A stretch of 64,000 nucleotides of DNA from Polaromonas sp. (GTDB lineage: Bacteria > Pseudomonadota > Gammaproteobacteria > Burkholderiales > Burkholderiaceae_C). The stretch is from contig NZ_JABBPE010000002.1 in assembly GCF_012927455.1 (NCBI RefSeq), positions 124,001-188,000 on the forward strand, in the 5' to 3' direction. How positions within the stretch are numbered: the stretch's first letter is position 1; the number at the start of each line of letters is the position of its first letter. The translations under genes and the position numbers were made by a program. Positions 17,046-25,246 of this stretch are shown piece after piece. A model generated the notes under the pieces. That model ran no database searches. It worked only from the letters and a program-made list of their open reading frames with translations, and was not told the origin of the DNA.

Positions 17046-18278
17046 TCAAGGACGCTTCATTTCGCAGCTGGTCGGCGTGCTGGCAATGTAGGTGTCGAGG
17101 TATTTCACCGGTGCAAAGGTGTAGCCGGTGTTCTCCACGCTGTAGTTATTCTTGGCATCGACTTTTTGCCACTTCGAGATGTAGAGTCCTTGCTGCAGCT
17201 GGTGGTCTGACTTGCGCATCTGCGACTCGCCGTTAAAGCCCTTGAATGTCAAGCCTTCCATAGCTGTTGCGACCTTGAGGGGATCGACAGACTTGGCTTT
17301 GTTCATGGCTTCGGACAACAGCACCACCGCGTTGTAAATCGCGAAGGTGTAGAAGTCGTCGTTGAACTTCTGTTTGAACTCTTTGGTGATAGCCCCCAGC
17401 TCGCCGGTGTAGTTGGAATGGTTGTAGGCAATCTGGTAGACCTCAATATCACCAGCGGCAGCCAATGCCGTCGGGGTACCGGACACGCCTGCGTAGTAGG
17501 CATAGATCGGAATCTTCAAGCCGGCCTCGGTAATCGCCTTGACCAGCAGGGTCATGTCCTGACCCCAGTTGCCAGTGACCAGGGTGTCCGCACCGCTGGC
17601 CTTGATTTTGGCAACATAGGGCGCAAAGTCCTTGACCTGTCCGAATGGATGCAAATCTTCACCGGCAATCTGGGCATCAGGCCGTTTGCGGGCCAGCCCC
17701 TCCTTGAAATACTTCGCGACCTGTTGGCCGTGCGAGTAGTTCTGGTTGAGCAGATACACCTTTTTGACCTTGGGCTGATCTTTCATGAAAGAGGTCAAGG
17801 CTTCCATCTTCATGGAGGTGTCCGCATCAAAGCGGAAATGCGCAAAAGAGCATTTCTCGTTGGTCAGCGCGGGGTCAACTGCAGCATAGTTGAGGAAAAT
17901 AACTTCCTTGCCCGGGTTGCGCTCATTGTGTTTGGCAATGGCATCGGCCAACGCCAGCGCCACTGCCGAACCATTGCCTTGCGCGACATAGCGGATGCCC
18001 TGGTCGATGGCAGATTTGAGTCCGTTGAGCGCTTCCTGGGGCGAGCTCTTGCTGTCTATGCCGACAATCTCGAATTTGACACCCGCCGCATTTTTGGCCC
18101 CATTGAGACGATCAGAAACGAATTGCCAGTTTTTCAGCTGGTTTTGGCCCACATTGCCAAAGGGACCAGACAGGCCTTCGATCATGGCGATTTTGACAGT
18201 TTCACCTTTTTGGGCAAAAGCGATGGTAGTCCCCGCCAGCATTACGCATACAGCTACTGATTTAATAGCAAACTTCAT
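17046..18278 (-). CDS. livK: ABC transporter periplasmic substrate-binding protein, LivK/HAAT type
   Basis: A 410-aa type I periplasmic binding protein. The signal peptide MKFAIKSVAVCVMLAGTTIA ends near AFA-Q (about residue 23). The mature protein starts VKIAMIEGLSGPFGNVGQNQ, typical of leucine-binding-like proteins, and GIRYVAQGNGSAVALALADA is the hinge-proximal loop. The ligand cannot be read from the sequence; position beside an acyl-CoA ligase suggests an organic acid rather than an amino acid. AGGAGACGCGGA precedes the ATG. Codons 4-12 of the signal peptide (AIKSVAVCV) are encoded by part of a family B repeat. Confidence 0.92.
   Translation of the reverse strand: MKFAIKSVAVCVMLAGTTIAFAQKGETVKIAMIEGLSGPFGNVGQNQLKNWQFVSDRLNGAKNAAGVKFEIVGIDSKSSPQEALNGLKSAIDQGIRYVAQGNGSAVALALADAIAKHNERNPGKEVIFLNYAAVDPALTNEKCSFAHFRFDADTSMKMEALTSFMKDQPKVKKVYLLNQNYSHGQQVAKYFKEGLARKRPDAQIAGEDLHPFGQVKDFAPYVAKIKASGADTLVTGNWGQDMTLLVKAITEAGLKIPIYAYYAGVSGTPTALAAAGDIEVYQIAYNHSNYTGELGAITKEFKQKFNDDFYTFAIYNAVVLLSEAMNKAKSVDPLKVATAMEGLTFKGFNGESQMRKSDHQLQQGLYISKWQKVDAKNNYSVENTGYTFAPVKYLDTYIASTPTSCEMKRP
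18243..18270 (-). repeat. Family B half-copy B4, in the livK signal-peptide codons
   Basis: CAGCTACTGATTTAATAGCA, preceded by TACGCATA, matches the ATAGC-hairpin half of family B. It reads AIKSVA in the LivK signal peptide, the same frame as in the acyl-CoA dehydrogenase copy. Confidence 0.7.
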
Positions 18279-18394
18279 TCCGCGTCTCCTTCGTTTAACA
18301 AGATTCTGAGCGTACGAGTTTTGTCCCCCGCAGCGCACAGGGATTGCCCCTAGAACGCCGCCTGGCTATCGCGTTGGTGACTCGTACCGACTGC

Positions 18395-20020
18395 TCAAAG
18401 CGGCAGTTTGTAGTCCTTGAGCAGCTCGCGAAGTCGGGTCTTCAGCATCTTGCCGGTCGCGCCCATGGGCATGGCCTCGACAAACACCGCGTCATCGGGA
18501 ATTTGCCATTTGGCGGTCTTGCCTTCGTAAAACTTGATGAGTTCGTCGCGCGTGACGTCCATGCCCGGCTTTTTGACCACCGCGATGATGGGCCGCTCAT
18601 CCCACTTCGGGTGGGCCACGCCAATGCACGCGGCCATGGCCACCGCCGGATGCGCCATGGCAATGTTTTCAATCTCTATGGAACTGATCCATTCACCGCC
18701 CGACTTGATGACATCCTTGCTGCGGTCAGTGATCTGCATGTAGCCATCGGCGTCTATGGTTGCCACGTCACCGGTCAGGAACCAGCCATCCACCAAGGGG
18801 TCGCCGCCTTCGCCCTTGTAGTACTCGCGCAAGATCCACGGGCCCTTGACGTACAGGTCACCAAACGTCTTGCCGTCCCAGGGCAGTTCCGCGCCAGCCG
18901 CGTCGACAATTTTCATGTCAACACCGAAAATGGCGCGCCCCTGTTTGAGGCGAATTTTCATTTTTTCATCGGCGGGCAGCGCATCGTGCTTGTTTTTGAG
19001 CGTGCAAAGCGTGCCCAGCGGACTCATTTCGGTCATACCCCAGGCGTGCAACACCTCCACGCCATAGTCGTCGTTGAAGGCCTTGATCATGGCTGGCGGA
19101 CAGGCTGATCCGCCAATGACGGTACGGCGCAAGGTCGAAAACCGCAGGCCCGCCGGCTTCATGTGGCTGAGCAGCATTTGCCAGACCGTGGGCACGCCGG
19201 CGGCGTAAGTGACTTTTTCAGCTTCTATCAGTTCGTACACCGACTTGCCATCGAGCGCCGGTCCAGGAAAGACCAACTTCGCGCCCGTGAGTGCTGCCGA
19301 GTACGGAATGCCCCAGGCATTGACGTGAAACATCGGCACGACCGGCAAGATGGCATCGCGCGCCGAGATGCACATCACATCGGGCAGGGCCGCGGCATAG
19401 GCGTGCAAGGTGCTGGATCGGTGGCTGTACAACGCCGCCTTGGGGTTGCCCGTGGTGCCACTGGTGTAGCACATGCTGGAGGCGGTGTTTTCATCAAAAG
19501 TTGGCCATGCATAGTCGACCGCCTGCGCGCCAATCCACGCTTCGTAACTCTGCAGGTTGGGGATACCGGAATCAGTTGGGAGCTTGTCCGCATCACAAAG
19601 CGCGATGTAGTGTTTGACGGTGGGGCATCGGCCATGCACCGCCTGCACCAGAGGCAAAAAGCTCAAATCAAAGCACAGCACCTGGTCTTCCGCATGGTTG
19701 GCGATCCAGGCGATCTGGTCCGGGTGCAGCCGGGGGTTGAGGGTGTGCAGCACCCGGCCCGAGCCACTGACGCCGTAATACAGCTCAAAGTGCCGGTAGC
19801 CGTTCCACGCCAGCGTTGCCACGCGGTCGCCAAAAGCCAGCTTCAGGCTATCCAGCGCATTGGCGACCTGGTGGGCTCGCTGGGCAGCGTCCTTGTAGGT
19901 GTAGCGATGCAGGTCACCCTCGACCCGGCGAGAGACGATTTCTGCATCGCCATGGTGACGTGCTGCAAACTCAATCAGCGAAGAAATCAGCAGGGGCTGA
20001 CTTTGCATCAAACCTAGCAT
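18395..20020 (-). CDS. Medium-chain acyl-CoA ligase (AlkK-like)
   Basis: A 541-aa adenylate-forming ligase that activates a carboxylic acid with ATP and CoA. Motifs: [19 protein letters not shown] (P-loop), [11 protein letters not shown] (adenine binding), [18 protein letters not shown] with the hinge [18 protein letters not shown], and the catalytic Lys near the end in [14 protein letters not shown]. The length and sequence fit the AlkK/FadD3-like branch rather than acetyl-CoA synthetase. AAGGAG lies 7 bases before the ATG. Its position before the liv genes suggests that the transporter imports its acid substrate. This links transport and activation but not a specific compound. Confidence 0.92.
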   Translation of the reverse strand: MLGLMQSQPLLISSLIEFAARHHGDAEIVSRRVEGDLHRYTYKDAAQRAHQVANALDSLKLAFGDRVATLAWNGYRHFELYYGVSGSGRVLHTLNPRLHPDQIAWIANHAEDQVLCFDLSFLPLVQAVHGRCPTVKHYIALCDADKLPTDSGIPNLQSYEAWIGAQAVDYAWPTFDENTASSMCYTSGTTGNPKAALYSHRSSTLHAYAAALPDVMCISARDAILPVVPMFHVNAWGIPYSAALTGAKLVFPGPALDGKSVYELIEAEKVTYAAGVPTVWQMLLSHMKPAGLRFSTLRRTVIGGSACPPAMIKAFNDDYGVEVLHAWGMTEMSPLGTLCTLKNKHDALPADEKMKIRLKQGRAIFGVDMKIVDAAGAELPWDGKTFGDLYVKGPWILREYYKGEGGDPLVDGWFLTGDVATIDADGYMQITDRSKDVIKSGGEWISSIEIENIAMAHPAVAMAACIGVAHPKWDERPIIAVVKKPGMDVTRDELIKFYEGKTAKWQIPDDAVFVEAMPMGATGKMLKTRLRELLKDYKLPL

Positions 20021-20210
20021 GGTCTGGCTCCTTGGTGGCCCGGCAGGGCATGTTTTTAATTCTGAAAACCCACGAATAGTAACGCGCGCGCCCTGCTGGG
20101 TGCACCGGGGAAATCCATAGCGACGCCACGTTGGCGACAGCGGTCAAGCGGTCGAAAAGCACCTTAACCCCCCGTGTGCAGGGCTGTTGACCCCATAGCA
20201 CAATGCTTTC

Positions 20211-21701
20211 ATGACCTTTGCCACCGCCACCCCATCTGCCGAACGGACCCTTGCCGAATCGGAGCTGAAATGGGGCAACAGCTTTGCGCGGCTTGGCCCG
20301 GATTTCTACACCGAGCTCCAGCCCACCCCCTTGCCCTCGCCCTACTGGGTCGGGCGTAGCCACGCTTTGGCGCGAGAGCTTGGCCTGGAAGACCAATGGC
20401 TGGAGTCCGACTATGCGCTGGCGCTGCTGACCGGCAACCAGCTGGCAGCTGGCTCCCGGCCGCTAGCCAGCGTTTACAGCGGTCACCAGTTCGGCGTGTG
20501 GGCGGGACAACTGGGCGACGGCCGGGCCATCTTGCTGGGCGATATAGCAACAAATGCCGGCCCGCGAGAAATTCAGCTCAAGGGCGCGGGCAGGACGTCC
20601 TACTCGCGCATGGGCGACGGACGTGCCGTGCTGCGCAGTTCGATTCGCGAGTTTTTGTGTTCCGAGGCCATGCAGGGCCTGGGCATTCCGACCACCCGCG
20701 CGCTTTGCGTTACTGGCTCCGATGCCGCCGTGCGGCGCGAAGAATTTGAAACCGCTGCCGTGGTGACGCGCACGGCGCCCAGCTTCATCCGCTTCGGGCA
20801 TTTTGAGCACTTCAGCTACAGCAACCAGCACGCCCAGCTCAAAACGCTGGCCGACCATGTCATCGACCGGTTTTATCCGGCTTGTCGCGACGCTAAGCAA
20901 CCCTATGCCGCACTGCTTGAAGCGGTCAGCGAGCGCACGGCCCACCTGATGGCTGCCTGGCAGGCCGTCGGCTTTTGTCACGGCGTCATGAACACCGACA
21001 ACATGAGCATTTTGGGCCTGACCATCGACTACGGCCCCTTCCAGTTTCTTGATGCGTTTGACCCCGGGCATATCTGCAACCACTCCGACAGTGAAGGCCG
21101 TTATGCCTATAACAAGCAGCCCAACATGGCTTACTGGAACCTGTTTTGCCTGGCTCAGGCCCTGCTGCCGCTGATGGACAACCAGGAGCAGGCGCTGGCC
21201 GCGCTGGAGTCTTACAAGACGGTTTTTCCCGAGGCGCTGCACGCCAGGATGTGCGCCAAGCTCGGTCTGCTCGATGCGCAGCCGGAGGACGCGGCGCTCA
21301 TTGAGAGCACCTTCAGGCTGCTGGCGAGCAACAAGGTGGACTACACCATTTTCTGGCGCCGCCTGTGCAGTTTCACACCGCAAAGTGGTCACGAGCCGCT
21401 GCGCGATTTGTTCTTCGACGGCGAATCATTCAATGCCTGGGCGCTACAGTATTCAGAGCGGCTTACGCCCGTGGATAGTGGGCTACGGGCAGATTTAATG
21501 TTAAAAAGCAACCCGAAGTTCGTGCTGAGAAACCATCTGGGCGAAGAAGCCATACGTGCAGCGAAACTAAAAGACTTTTCCGCAGTCAATACCTTGCTGA
21601 CATTGCTGCAAGCCCCCTTTGACGAGCATCCAGGCCATGAGCATTTCGCAGCCTTTCCACCGGACTGGGCTACTTCAATTGAGATCAGTTGCAGCTCGTA
21701 A
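20211..21701 (+). CDS. selO: Protein adenylyltransferase SelO
   Basis: A 496-aa pseudokinase-fold AMP transferase (YdiU/UPF0061 family, E. coli 478 aa). Motifs are [19 protein letters not shown] (inverted ATP-binding loop), [40 protein letters not shown] with the metal-binding Asn/Asp, and the conserved end IEISCSS. In eukaryotes the penultimate region bears selenocysteine; here it is Cys. The family AMPylates proteins, including redox enzymes, in oxidative stress. MsrB follows directly. Residues about 411-430 ([19 protein letters not shown]) overlap a family B copy. No clear SD precedes the ATG. Confidence 0.95.
   Translation: MTFATATPSAERTLAESELKWGNSFARLGPDFYTELQPTPLPSPYWVGRSHALARELGLEDQWLESDYALALLTGNQLAAGSRPLASVYSGHQFGVWAGQLGDGRAILLGDIATNAGPREIQLKGAGRTSYSRMGDGRAVLRSSIREFLCSEAMQGLGIPTTRALCVTGSDAAVRREEFETAAVVTRTAPSFIRFGHFEHFSYSNQHAQLKTLADHVIDRFYPACRDAKQPYAALLEAVSERTAHLMAAWQAVGFCHGVMNTDNMSILGLTIDYGPFQFLDAFDPGHICNHSDSEGRYAYNKQPNMAYWNLFCLAQALLPLMDNQEQALAALESYKTVFPEALHARMCAKLGLLDAQPEDAALIESTFRLLASNKVDYTIFWRRLCSFTPQSGHEPLRDLFFDGESFNAWALQYSERLTPVDSGLRADLMLKSNPKFVLRNHLGEEAIRAAKLKDFSAVNTLLTLLQAPFDEHPGHEHFAAFPPDWATSIEISCSS
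21442..21498 (+). repeat. Family B repeat B5, inside selO
   Basis: GCTACAGTATTCAGAGC, GGCTTACGCCCGTGGATAGT and GGGCTACGGGC align with the family B order of hairpin, GCGCCCGT and GGGCTAGAGGC. It is more diverged than intergenic copies and its stops are removed (TAG to TAC). Confidence 0.6.
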
Positions 21702-21762
21702 CATCCTTGCTGCCCACAGTACCGATACTTCAAACTTTCAATACCCTCGGGATTTCACCACC

Positions 21763-22191
21763 ATGAGCACGATGAACACGACAGGCAGCAAGATCCAGAA
21801 ATCCGATGAAGAATGGAAAGCCCTGCTGGCCGAAAAGGATGCAGAGCGCGGCGCCTTTGAGGTTACCCGGCACGCGGCCACCGAGCGCCCCTTCACCGGC
21901 AAATACGATAACAACTATGCCGACGGCACTTACCGCTGCAAATGCTGCGATGCCGAATTGTTTGACTCGTCCAGCAAATTCGACGCGGGCTGCGGCTGGC
22001 CCAGTTTCGCCCAGGAAATCAAAGAAGGCGCGATTGAAGAACATGTGGACCGCGCGCATGGCATGACGCGCACCGAGACCGTTTGCGCCAACTGTGGCGC
22101 CCACCTGGGCCATGTGTTTCCTGATGGGCCTACGCCGACCGGACTGCGCTACTGCATGAACTCGGCTTCGCTGGATTTCAAGCCAACGTGA
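21763..22191 (+). CDS. msrB: Peptide-methionine (R)-S-oxide reductase
   Basis: A 142-aa MsrB. It holds the structural zinc pairs CKCC ([11 protein letters not shown]) and CANC, the substrate region GCGWPSF, and the catalytic Cys131 in [11 protein letters not shown]. It reduces methionine-R-sulfoxide in proteins with thioredoxin. The start at 21763 is chosen since upstream codons to 21619 overlap the selO end in another frame. It lies 62 bp after selO, plausibly one redox-linked transcript. A family A repeat begins right at its stop codon. Confidence 0.95.
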   Translation: MSTMNTTGSKIQKSDEEWKALLAEKDAERGAFEVTRHAATERPFTGKYDNNYADGTYRCKCCDAELFDSSSKFDAGCGWPSFAQEIKEGAIEEHVDRAHGMTRTETVCANCGAHLGHVFPDGPTPTGLRYCMNSASLDFKPT

Positions 22192-22240
22192 CCCCCACGC
22201 TTGTCGCTTCGCGTATTGCGCTGCCCCCCGAGGGGGTCGC
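22191..22240 (-). repeat. Family A repeat A4 (after msrB)
   Basis: ACCCCCACGCTTGTCGCTTC, GCGTATTGCGCTG and the CCCCCCGAGGGGG core start at the msrB TGA. The rest of the 206-bp gap to yciB (22241-22397) is GC-rich with no gene visible. Confidence 0.88.
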
Positions 22241-22397
22241 TGCGACTGCGGCCCGGCAAAGCCGGTTGCGCGGTCCTGACTGGCATGGGCGCCTGCAGCC
22301 AGTTCCGGCGCGCAGCGCTTATCGCTTCTTGTGCGGCGTTACCTGAGTCAACCTGGCCCTCATTTTTTATTGAAAACCGCTCCGCCATAATCTCCCC

Positions 22398-23024
22398 ATG
22401 AAAATTCTCTTCGACTTTTTGCCGATTGCCCTCTTTTTCGGCATGTTCAAGTACGCTGAAGGTAACAAGGACTGGGCCGCCAGCACCGCCACGGAATGGC
22501 TGGGGTTCATGGTATCGGGGGGTGTAGTGGGGGCGGCCGAAGCGCCCGTGCTGCTGGCGACGGTGGTGGTGATCGTGGCCACGCTCGCGCAAATCCTCTG
22601 GCTGAAGGCGAGCGGCAAAAAAATTGACCTGATGCTCTGGGTTAGCCTTGGGCTGGTCACCGCGCTGGGCAGCGCCACTATTTACTTTCACAGCGAAAGC
22701 TTCATCAAATGGAAGCCCACCGTGCTTTACTGGGTCATGGGCAGTGCCCTGCTGTTTGGTCAGCTGGTGCTGAAGAAAAACGGCATTAAGTCCTTGATGG
22801 GTGCGCAGATGGACTTGCCCGACGCCATCTGGCGCTTGGTTAACTTCAGCTGGGTGGCGTTTTTTACCGTCATGGGTTTTCTCAATCTCTGGGTCGCCTT
22901 TAACTTCCCCACCGCTATCTGGGTCAACTTCAAGCTGTTTGGCGGACTGGGCCTGATGATGCTGTTTGTGCTTGTTCAGGCGGTTTACCTGAACAAGCAC
23001 ATCAAACCAGGCGCCACGCCATGA
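22398..23024 (+). CDS. yciB: Inner membrane septation protein YciB/IspA
   Basis: A 208-aa polytopic inner-membrane protein of the YciB (intracellular septation protein A) family. The family start MKILFDFLPIALFFGMFKYA is present, then about five helices, KPTVLYWVMGSALLFGQ and the motif WRLVNFSWVAFFTVMGFLNL. YciB affects cell-envelope integrity and division. There is no SD; CATAAT ends 6 bases before the ATG, suggesting a leaderless transcript. The bolA-like gene overlaps its end by 4 bp. Confidence 0.93.
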   Translation: MKILFDFLPIALFFGMFKYAEGNKDWAASTATEWLGFMVSGGVVGAAEAPVLLATVVVIVATLAQILWLKASGKKIDLMLWVSLGLVTALGSATIYFHSESFIKWKPTVLYWVMGSALLFGQLVLKKNGIKSLMGAQMDLPDAIWRLVNFSWVAFFTVMGFLNLWVAFNFPTAIWVNFKLFGGLGLMMLFVLVQAVYLNKHIKPGATP

Positions 23025-23332
23025 GCGCCGGCCTTAACTCCGGGCTAGTCAGCGCGAAGCCGCTGCCGGTGCGCGTCAGCGAGATTGAGCAGTTGCTCAG
23101 GGCACGGCTTGATCCCACGCACCTGGAAGTACTGGACGAAAGCGCCGCCCATGCGGGCCATGCGGGCGCCAATGAACAGGGCTTTGGCAGCCACTTCCGC
23201 ATCCGCATTGCCAGCCCCCAGTTTGCCGGCAAGAGCCGGGTGGTGCGCCATCGGCTTGTGTATGATGCAATGAAGCCTTTCATAGCACAGGGACTGCACG
23301 CCTTGGCCATTGAAATCGTAGACATTCCCTGA
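23021..23332 (+). CDS. BolA family protein
   Basis: A 103-aa BolA-fold protein. Typical features are VSEIEQLLRARLDPTHLEVLDES, the loop GSHFRIRIASPQFAGKSRVVRHRLVY and HALAIEI near the end. The conserved His residues in the loop and in RHRLVY fit a role with monothiol glutaredoxin and iron-sulfur clusters. It overlaps yciB by ATGA, so it is translationally coupled. Confidence 0.92.
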   Translation: MSAGLNSGLVSAKPLPVRVSEIEQLLRARLDPTHLEVLDESAAHAGHAGANEQGFGSHFRIRIASPQFAGKSRVVRHRLVYDAMKPFIAQGLHALAIEIVDIP

Positions 23333-23422
23333 ACCTCTTTTGCGTTGCCGCATGGGCCAAACTGCAATCGGCAAGCATGCAGAAACAGCAAGTCTTACTT
23401 ATTACCAAAGGATTACACAGAC

Positions 23423-24211
23423 ATGATGAAGAAAAATTTTCTAGTGACCACCGTCGTTGCCGGCCTGCTGGCCCTGAGCGCACAAGGAGTCCTCGCCCAG
23501 AATGTTGCCATCGTCAATGGCAAGGCGGTTCCCAAGACCCGTCTTGATTCATTGGCACAGCAGGTTGCCCGCTCCGGCCGTCCCGTGACACCGGAAATGG
23601 AAGGTCAGCTGCGCGAAGAAGTGATCGCGCGCGAGGTCTTCATGCAGGAAGCCGAGAAACAGGGCCTGTCTGCCAGCGAAGACTTCAAGGCGCAAATGGA
23701 ACTGGCGCGCCAGACCATTCTGATCCGCGAACTTTTCGCCGAGTACCAAAAGAAAAATCCCATCGTCGATGCTGAGCTGAAGGCCGAATACGACAAGTTT
23801 GCGACGGCCAATGGCGGCAAGGAATACAAGGCCCGCCACATCCTGGTTGAAAAAGAAGCCGACGCCAAAGCAATTGTTGCCAGCCTGAAAAAGGGTGGCA
23901 AATTTGAAGATATCGCAAAAAAGCAGTCCAAAGACCCCGGTTCGGGTGCTAAGGGCGGCGATCTGGATTGGGCCAACCCGGCCAGCTACGTGCCAGAGTT
24001 TAGTGCGGCATTGACCAAGCTGAACAAGGGCCAGATGACCGAGACCCCGGTGAAAACCCAGTTTGGCTACCACATCATCCGCGTCGACGATACCCGCGAT
24101 GCCAAGCTGCCTTCATTTGATGAAGTCAAGCCGCAAATTTCCCAGCAGATGCAGCAGCAAAAGCTTTCCGCGTTTCAGGACGAGTTGCGTAAGAAAGCCA
24201 AGGTCGAGTAA
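23423..24211 (+). CDS. Periplasmic parvulin-type peptidyl-prolyl isomerase
   Basis: A 262-aa PpiC/SurA-like foldase. The N-terminal signal peptide MKKNFLVTTVVAGLLALSAQ ends at VLAQ-NV (cleavage after about residue 26). Then comes a SurA-N-like helical domain (NGKAVPKTRLDSLAQQVARS...) and a rotamase domain from YKARHILVEKEADAKAIVAS to GYHIIRVDDTR. The sequence GDLDWANPASYVPEFSAALT is the parvulin active-site region. It helps outer-membrane or secreted proteins fold. A strong terminator follows. Confidence 0.92.
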   Translation: MMKKNFLVTTVVAGLLALSAQGVLAQNVAIVNGKAVPKTRLDSLAQQVARSGRPVTPEMEGQLREEVIAREVFMQEAEKQGLSASEDFKAQMELARQTILIRELFAEYQKKNPIVDAELKAEYDKFATANGGKEYKARHILVEKEADAKAIVASLKKGGKFEDIAKKQSKDPGSGAKGGDLDWANPASYVPEFSAALTKLNKGQMTETPVKTQFGYHIIRVDDTRDAKLPSFDEVKPQISQQMQQQKLSAFQDELRKKAKVE

Positions 24212-24250
24212 AGCTGCCGACCGCTTCGCTTAGCTGGCGAGGCTTTCCTA

Positions 24251-24282
24251 AAAAAAGCGCGGTCTGTCCGCGCTTTTTTTTT
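24251..24282 (+). terminator. Rho-independent terminator after the parvulin gene
   Basis: Stem AAGCGCGG/CCGCGCTT with loop TCTGT, preceded by A residues and followed by nine T residues. Because both flanks are A/T tracts it could also serve the convergent DUF1624 gene. Confidence 0.93.
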
Positions 24283-24315
24283 CGCCCGCCTAAGAACGGG
24301 CTGCTGAATGAGGCG

Positions 24316-25095
24316 CTATTTCAGGGCGGCCAACGCCATAAAAAGCCCGATAAGCACCGGCTGGTGCAGCATGTAATAGCTCAAGCTCCAGCGGCCCAGC
24401 CACGCCAGCGGACGGCTTGCCGCACGAGCTCCATTCCCGCCAAGCCCGCCCGGCGTCTGCCGAAACCATTGAGGCCGCTGGCGCAGCGCCCAACTGCCCG
24501 CCGCCATGCCCCACCACATCACGCCCAGCCAGGGGATCAGCGGCACATAGTCCTCAGTCACCGGCTTGCGGCTGATCAAGCCCAGCCAGTTGAGCCAGTT
24601 TTGATTGAGAAATTCGGCTCCAGCCCAGGCAGAATGGGTGTAAGCAGCTATAAATTGCATAGCAATCGCGGCCGCTCCCAAGGCCCACAGCCAGCCGCCC
24701 CAACCGGCTGTCAGGCGCACCAGCAGCAGCATCACAGCCATGCCATGCAGCACGCCGAAATAGATGAAGCTTTGCGGATACATCCAGTAAGAGCCGGCGC
24801 TGACCAGCAAGGCACAGCCCGCCACCTGCGCCCAACGCCGCCAGAAGCGCGGCCAGCTCTGGCCACGATGCACGGCAATCGCCTGCCCCAAACCCGCGGT
24901 AAAAAGAAACAGGCTGACAATCGCCGAGCGCTGCCAGGTCCAGAAAGGGTCGGCGTAGAAATTTTGCTGGAGGTAGCCGAAGTGGTTCAGGTCAAAGCAG
25001 AAGTGATAGACCGTCATCCAGACGATGGCCACGCCACGCAGTACGTCTACCGAGTCAAGGCGGGGAGCAGGCGCTACAGGAGGCGTGGAAGTCAT
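24316..25095 (-). CDS. DUF1624 membrane protein (HGSNAT-like acyltransferase domain)
   Basis: A 259-aa polytopic membrane protein of the DUF1624 / heparan-alpha-glucosaminide N-acetyltransferase-like family. The family opening RLDSVDVLRGVAIVWMTVYH has the conserved His, followed by SLFLFTAGLGQAIA and the closing LGRWSLSYYMLHQPVLIGLF. About seven helices are visible. Transfer of an acyl group across the membrane is the usual idea; the substrate is unknown. The start at 25095 is preferred over an ATG at 25125, but no SD supports either. Residues 144-160 overlap a family B copy (AMQFIAAY). Confidence 0.85.
   Translation of the reverse strand: MTSTPPVAPAPRLDSVDVLRGVAIVWMTVYHFCFDLNHFGYLQQNFYADPFWTWQRSAIVSLFLFTAGLGQAIAVHRGQSWPRFWRRWAQVAGCALLVSAGSYWMYPQSFIYFGVLHGMAVMLLLVRLTAGWGGWLWALGAAAIAMQFIAAYTHSAWAGAEFLNQNWLNWLGLISRKPVTEDYVPLIPWLGVMWWGMAAGSWALRQRPQWFRQTPGGLGGNGARAASRPLAWLGRWSLSYYMLHQPVLIGLFMALAALK
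24618..24664 (-). repeat. Family B repeat B6, inside the DUF1624 gene
   Basis: CTCCAGCCCAGGCAGAATGG, GTGTAAGCAGCTATAAATTG and CATAGCAA follow the reverse family B consensus. In the protein it reads AMQFIAAYTHSAWAGAE, the same frame as in LivK and the acyl-CoA dehydrogenase. Confidence 0.7.
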
Positions 25096-25170
25096 GCGGC
25101 AACGATACCGCATGCGGTCCGGCATTCCCGAGGCGGCGACAATCGGCCAATAAATAAGACATAAAACAAG

Positions 25171-25218
25171 CCTCTAACCCACGTCAGATAAGCGTAAGCC
25201 GCTATATTTTCAGTAGCA
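25171..25218 (-). repeat. Family B repeat B7 (intergenic)
   Basis: CCTCTAACCCACGTCAGATA, AGCGTAAGCCGCTATATTTT and CAGTAGCA match the reverse family B consensus. It lies in the gap between purL (ends 25247) and the DUF1624 start, inside the likely leftward transcript. Confidence 0.75.
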
Positions 25219-25246
25219 GCTTGCGGCGCTTGTCAGGTCCGCCCGA

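Noticed and set aside
19971..20396. Frame of 141 codons overlapping alkK and selO starts
   Set aside because: Antisense to selO and out of frame with the well-supported genes on both sides.
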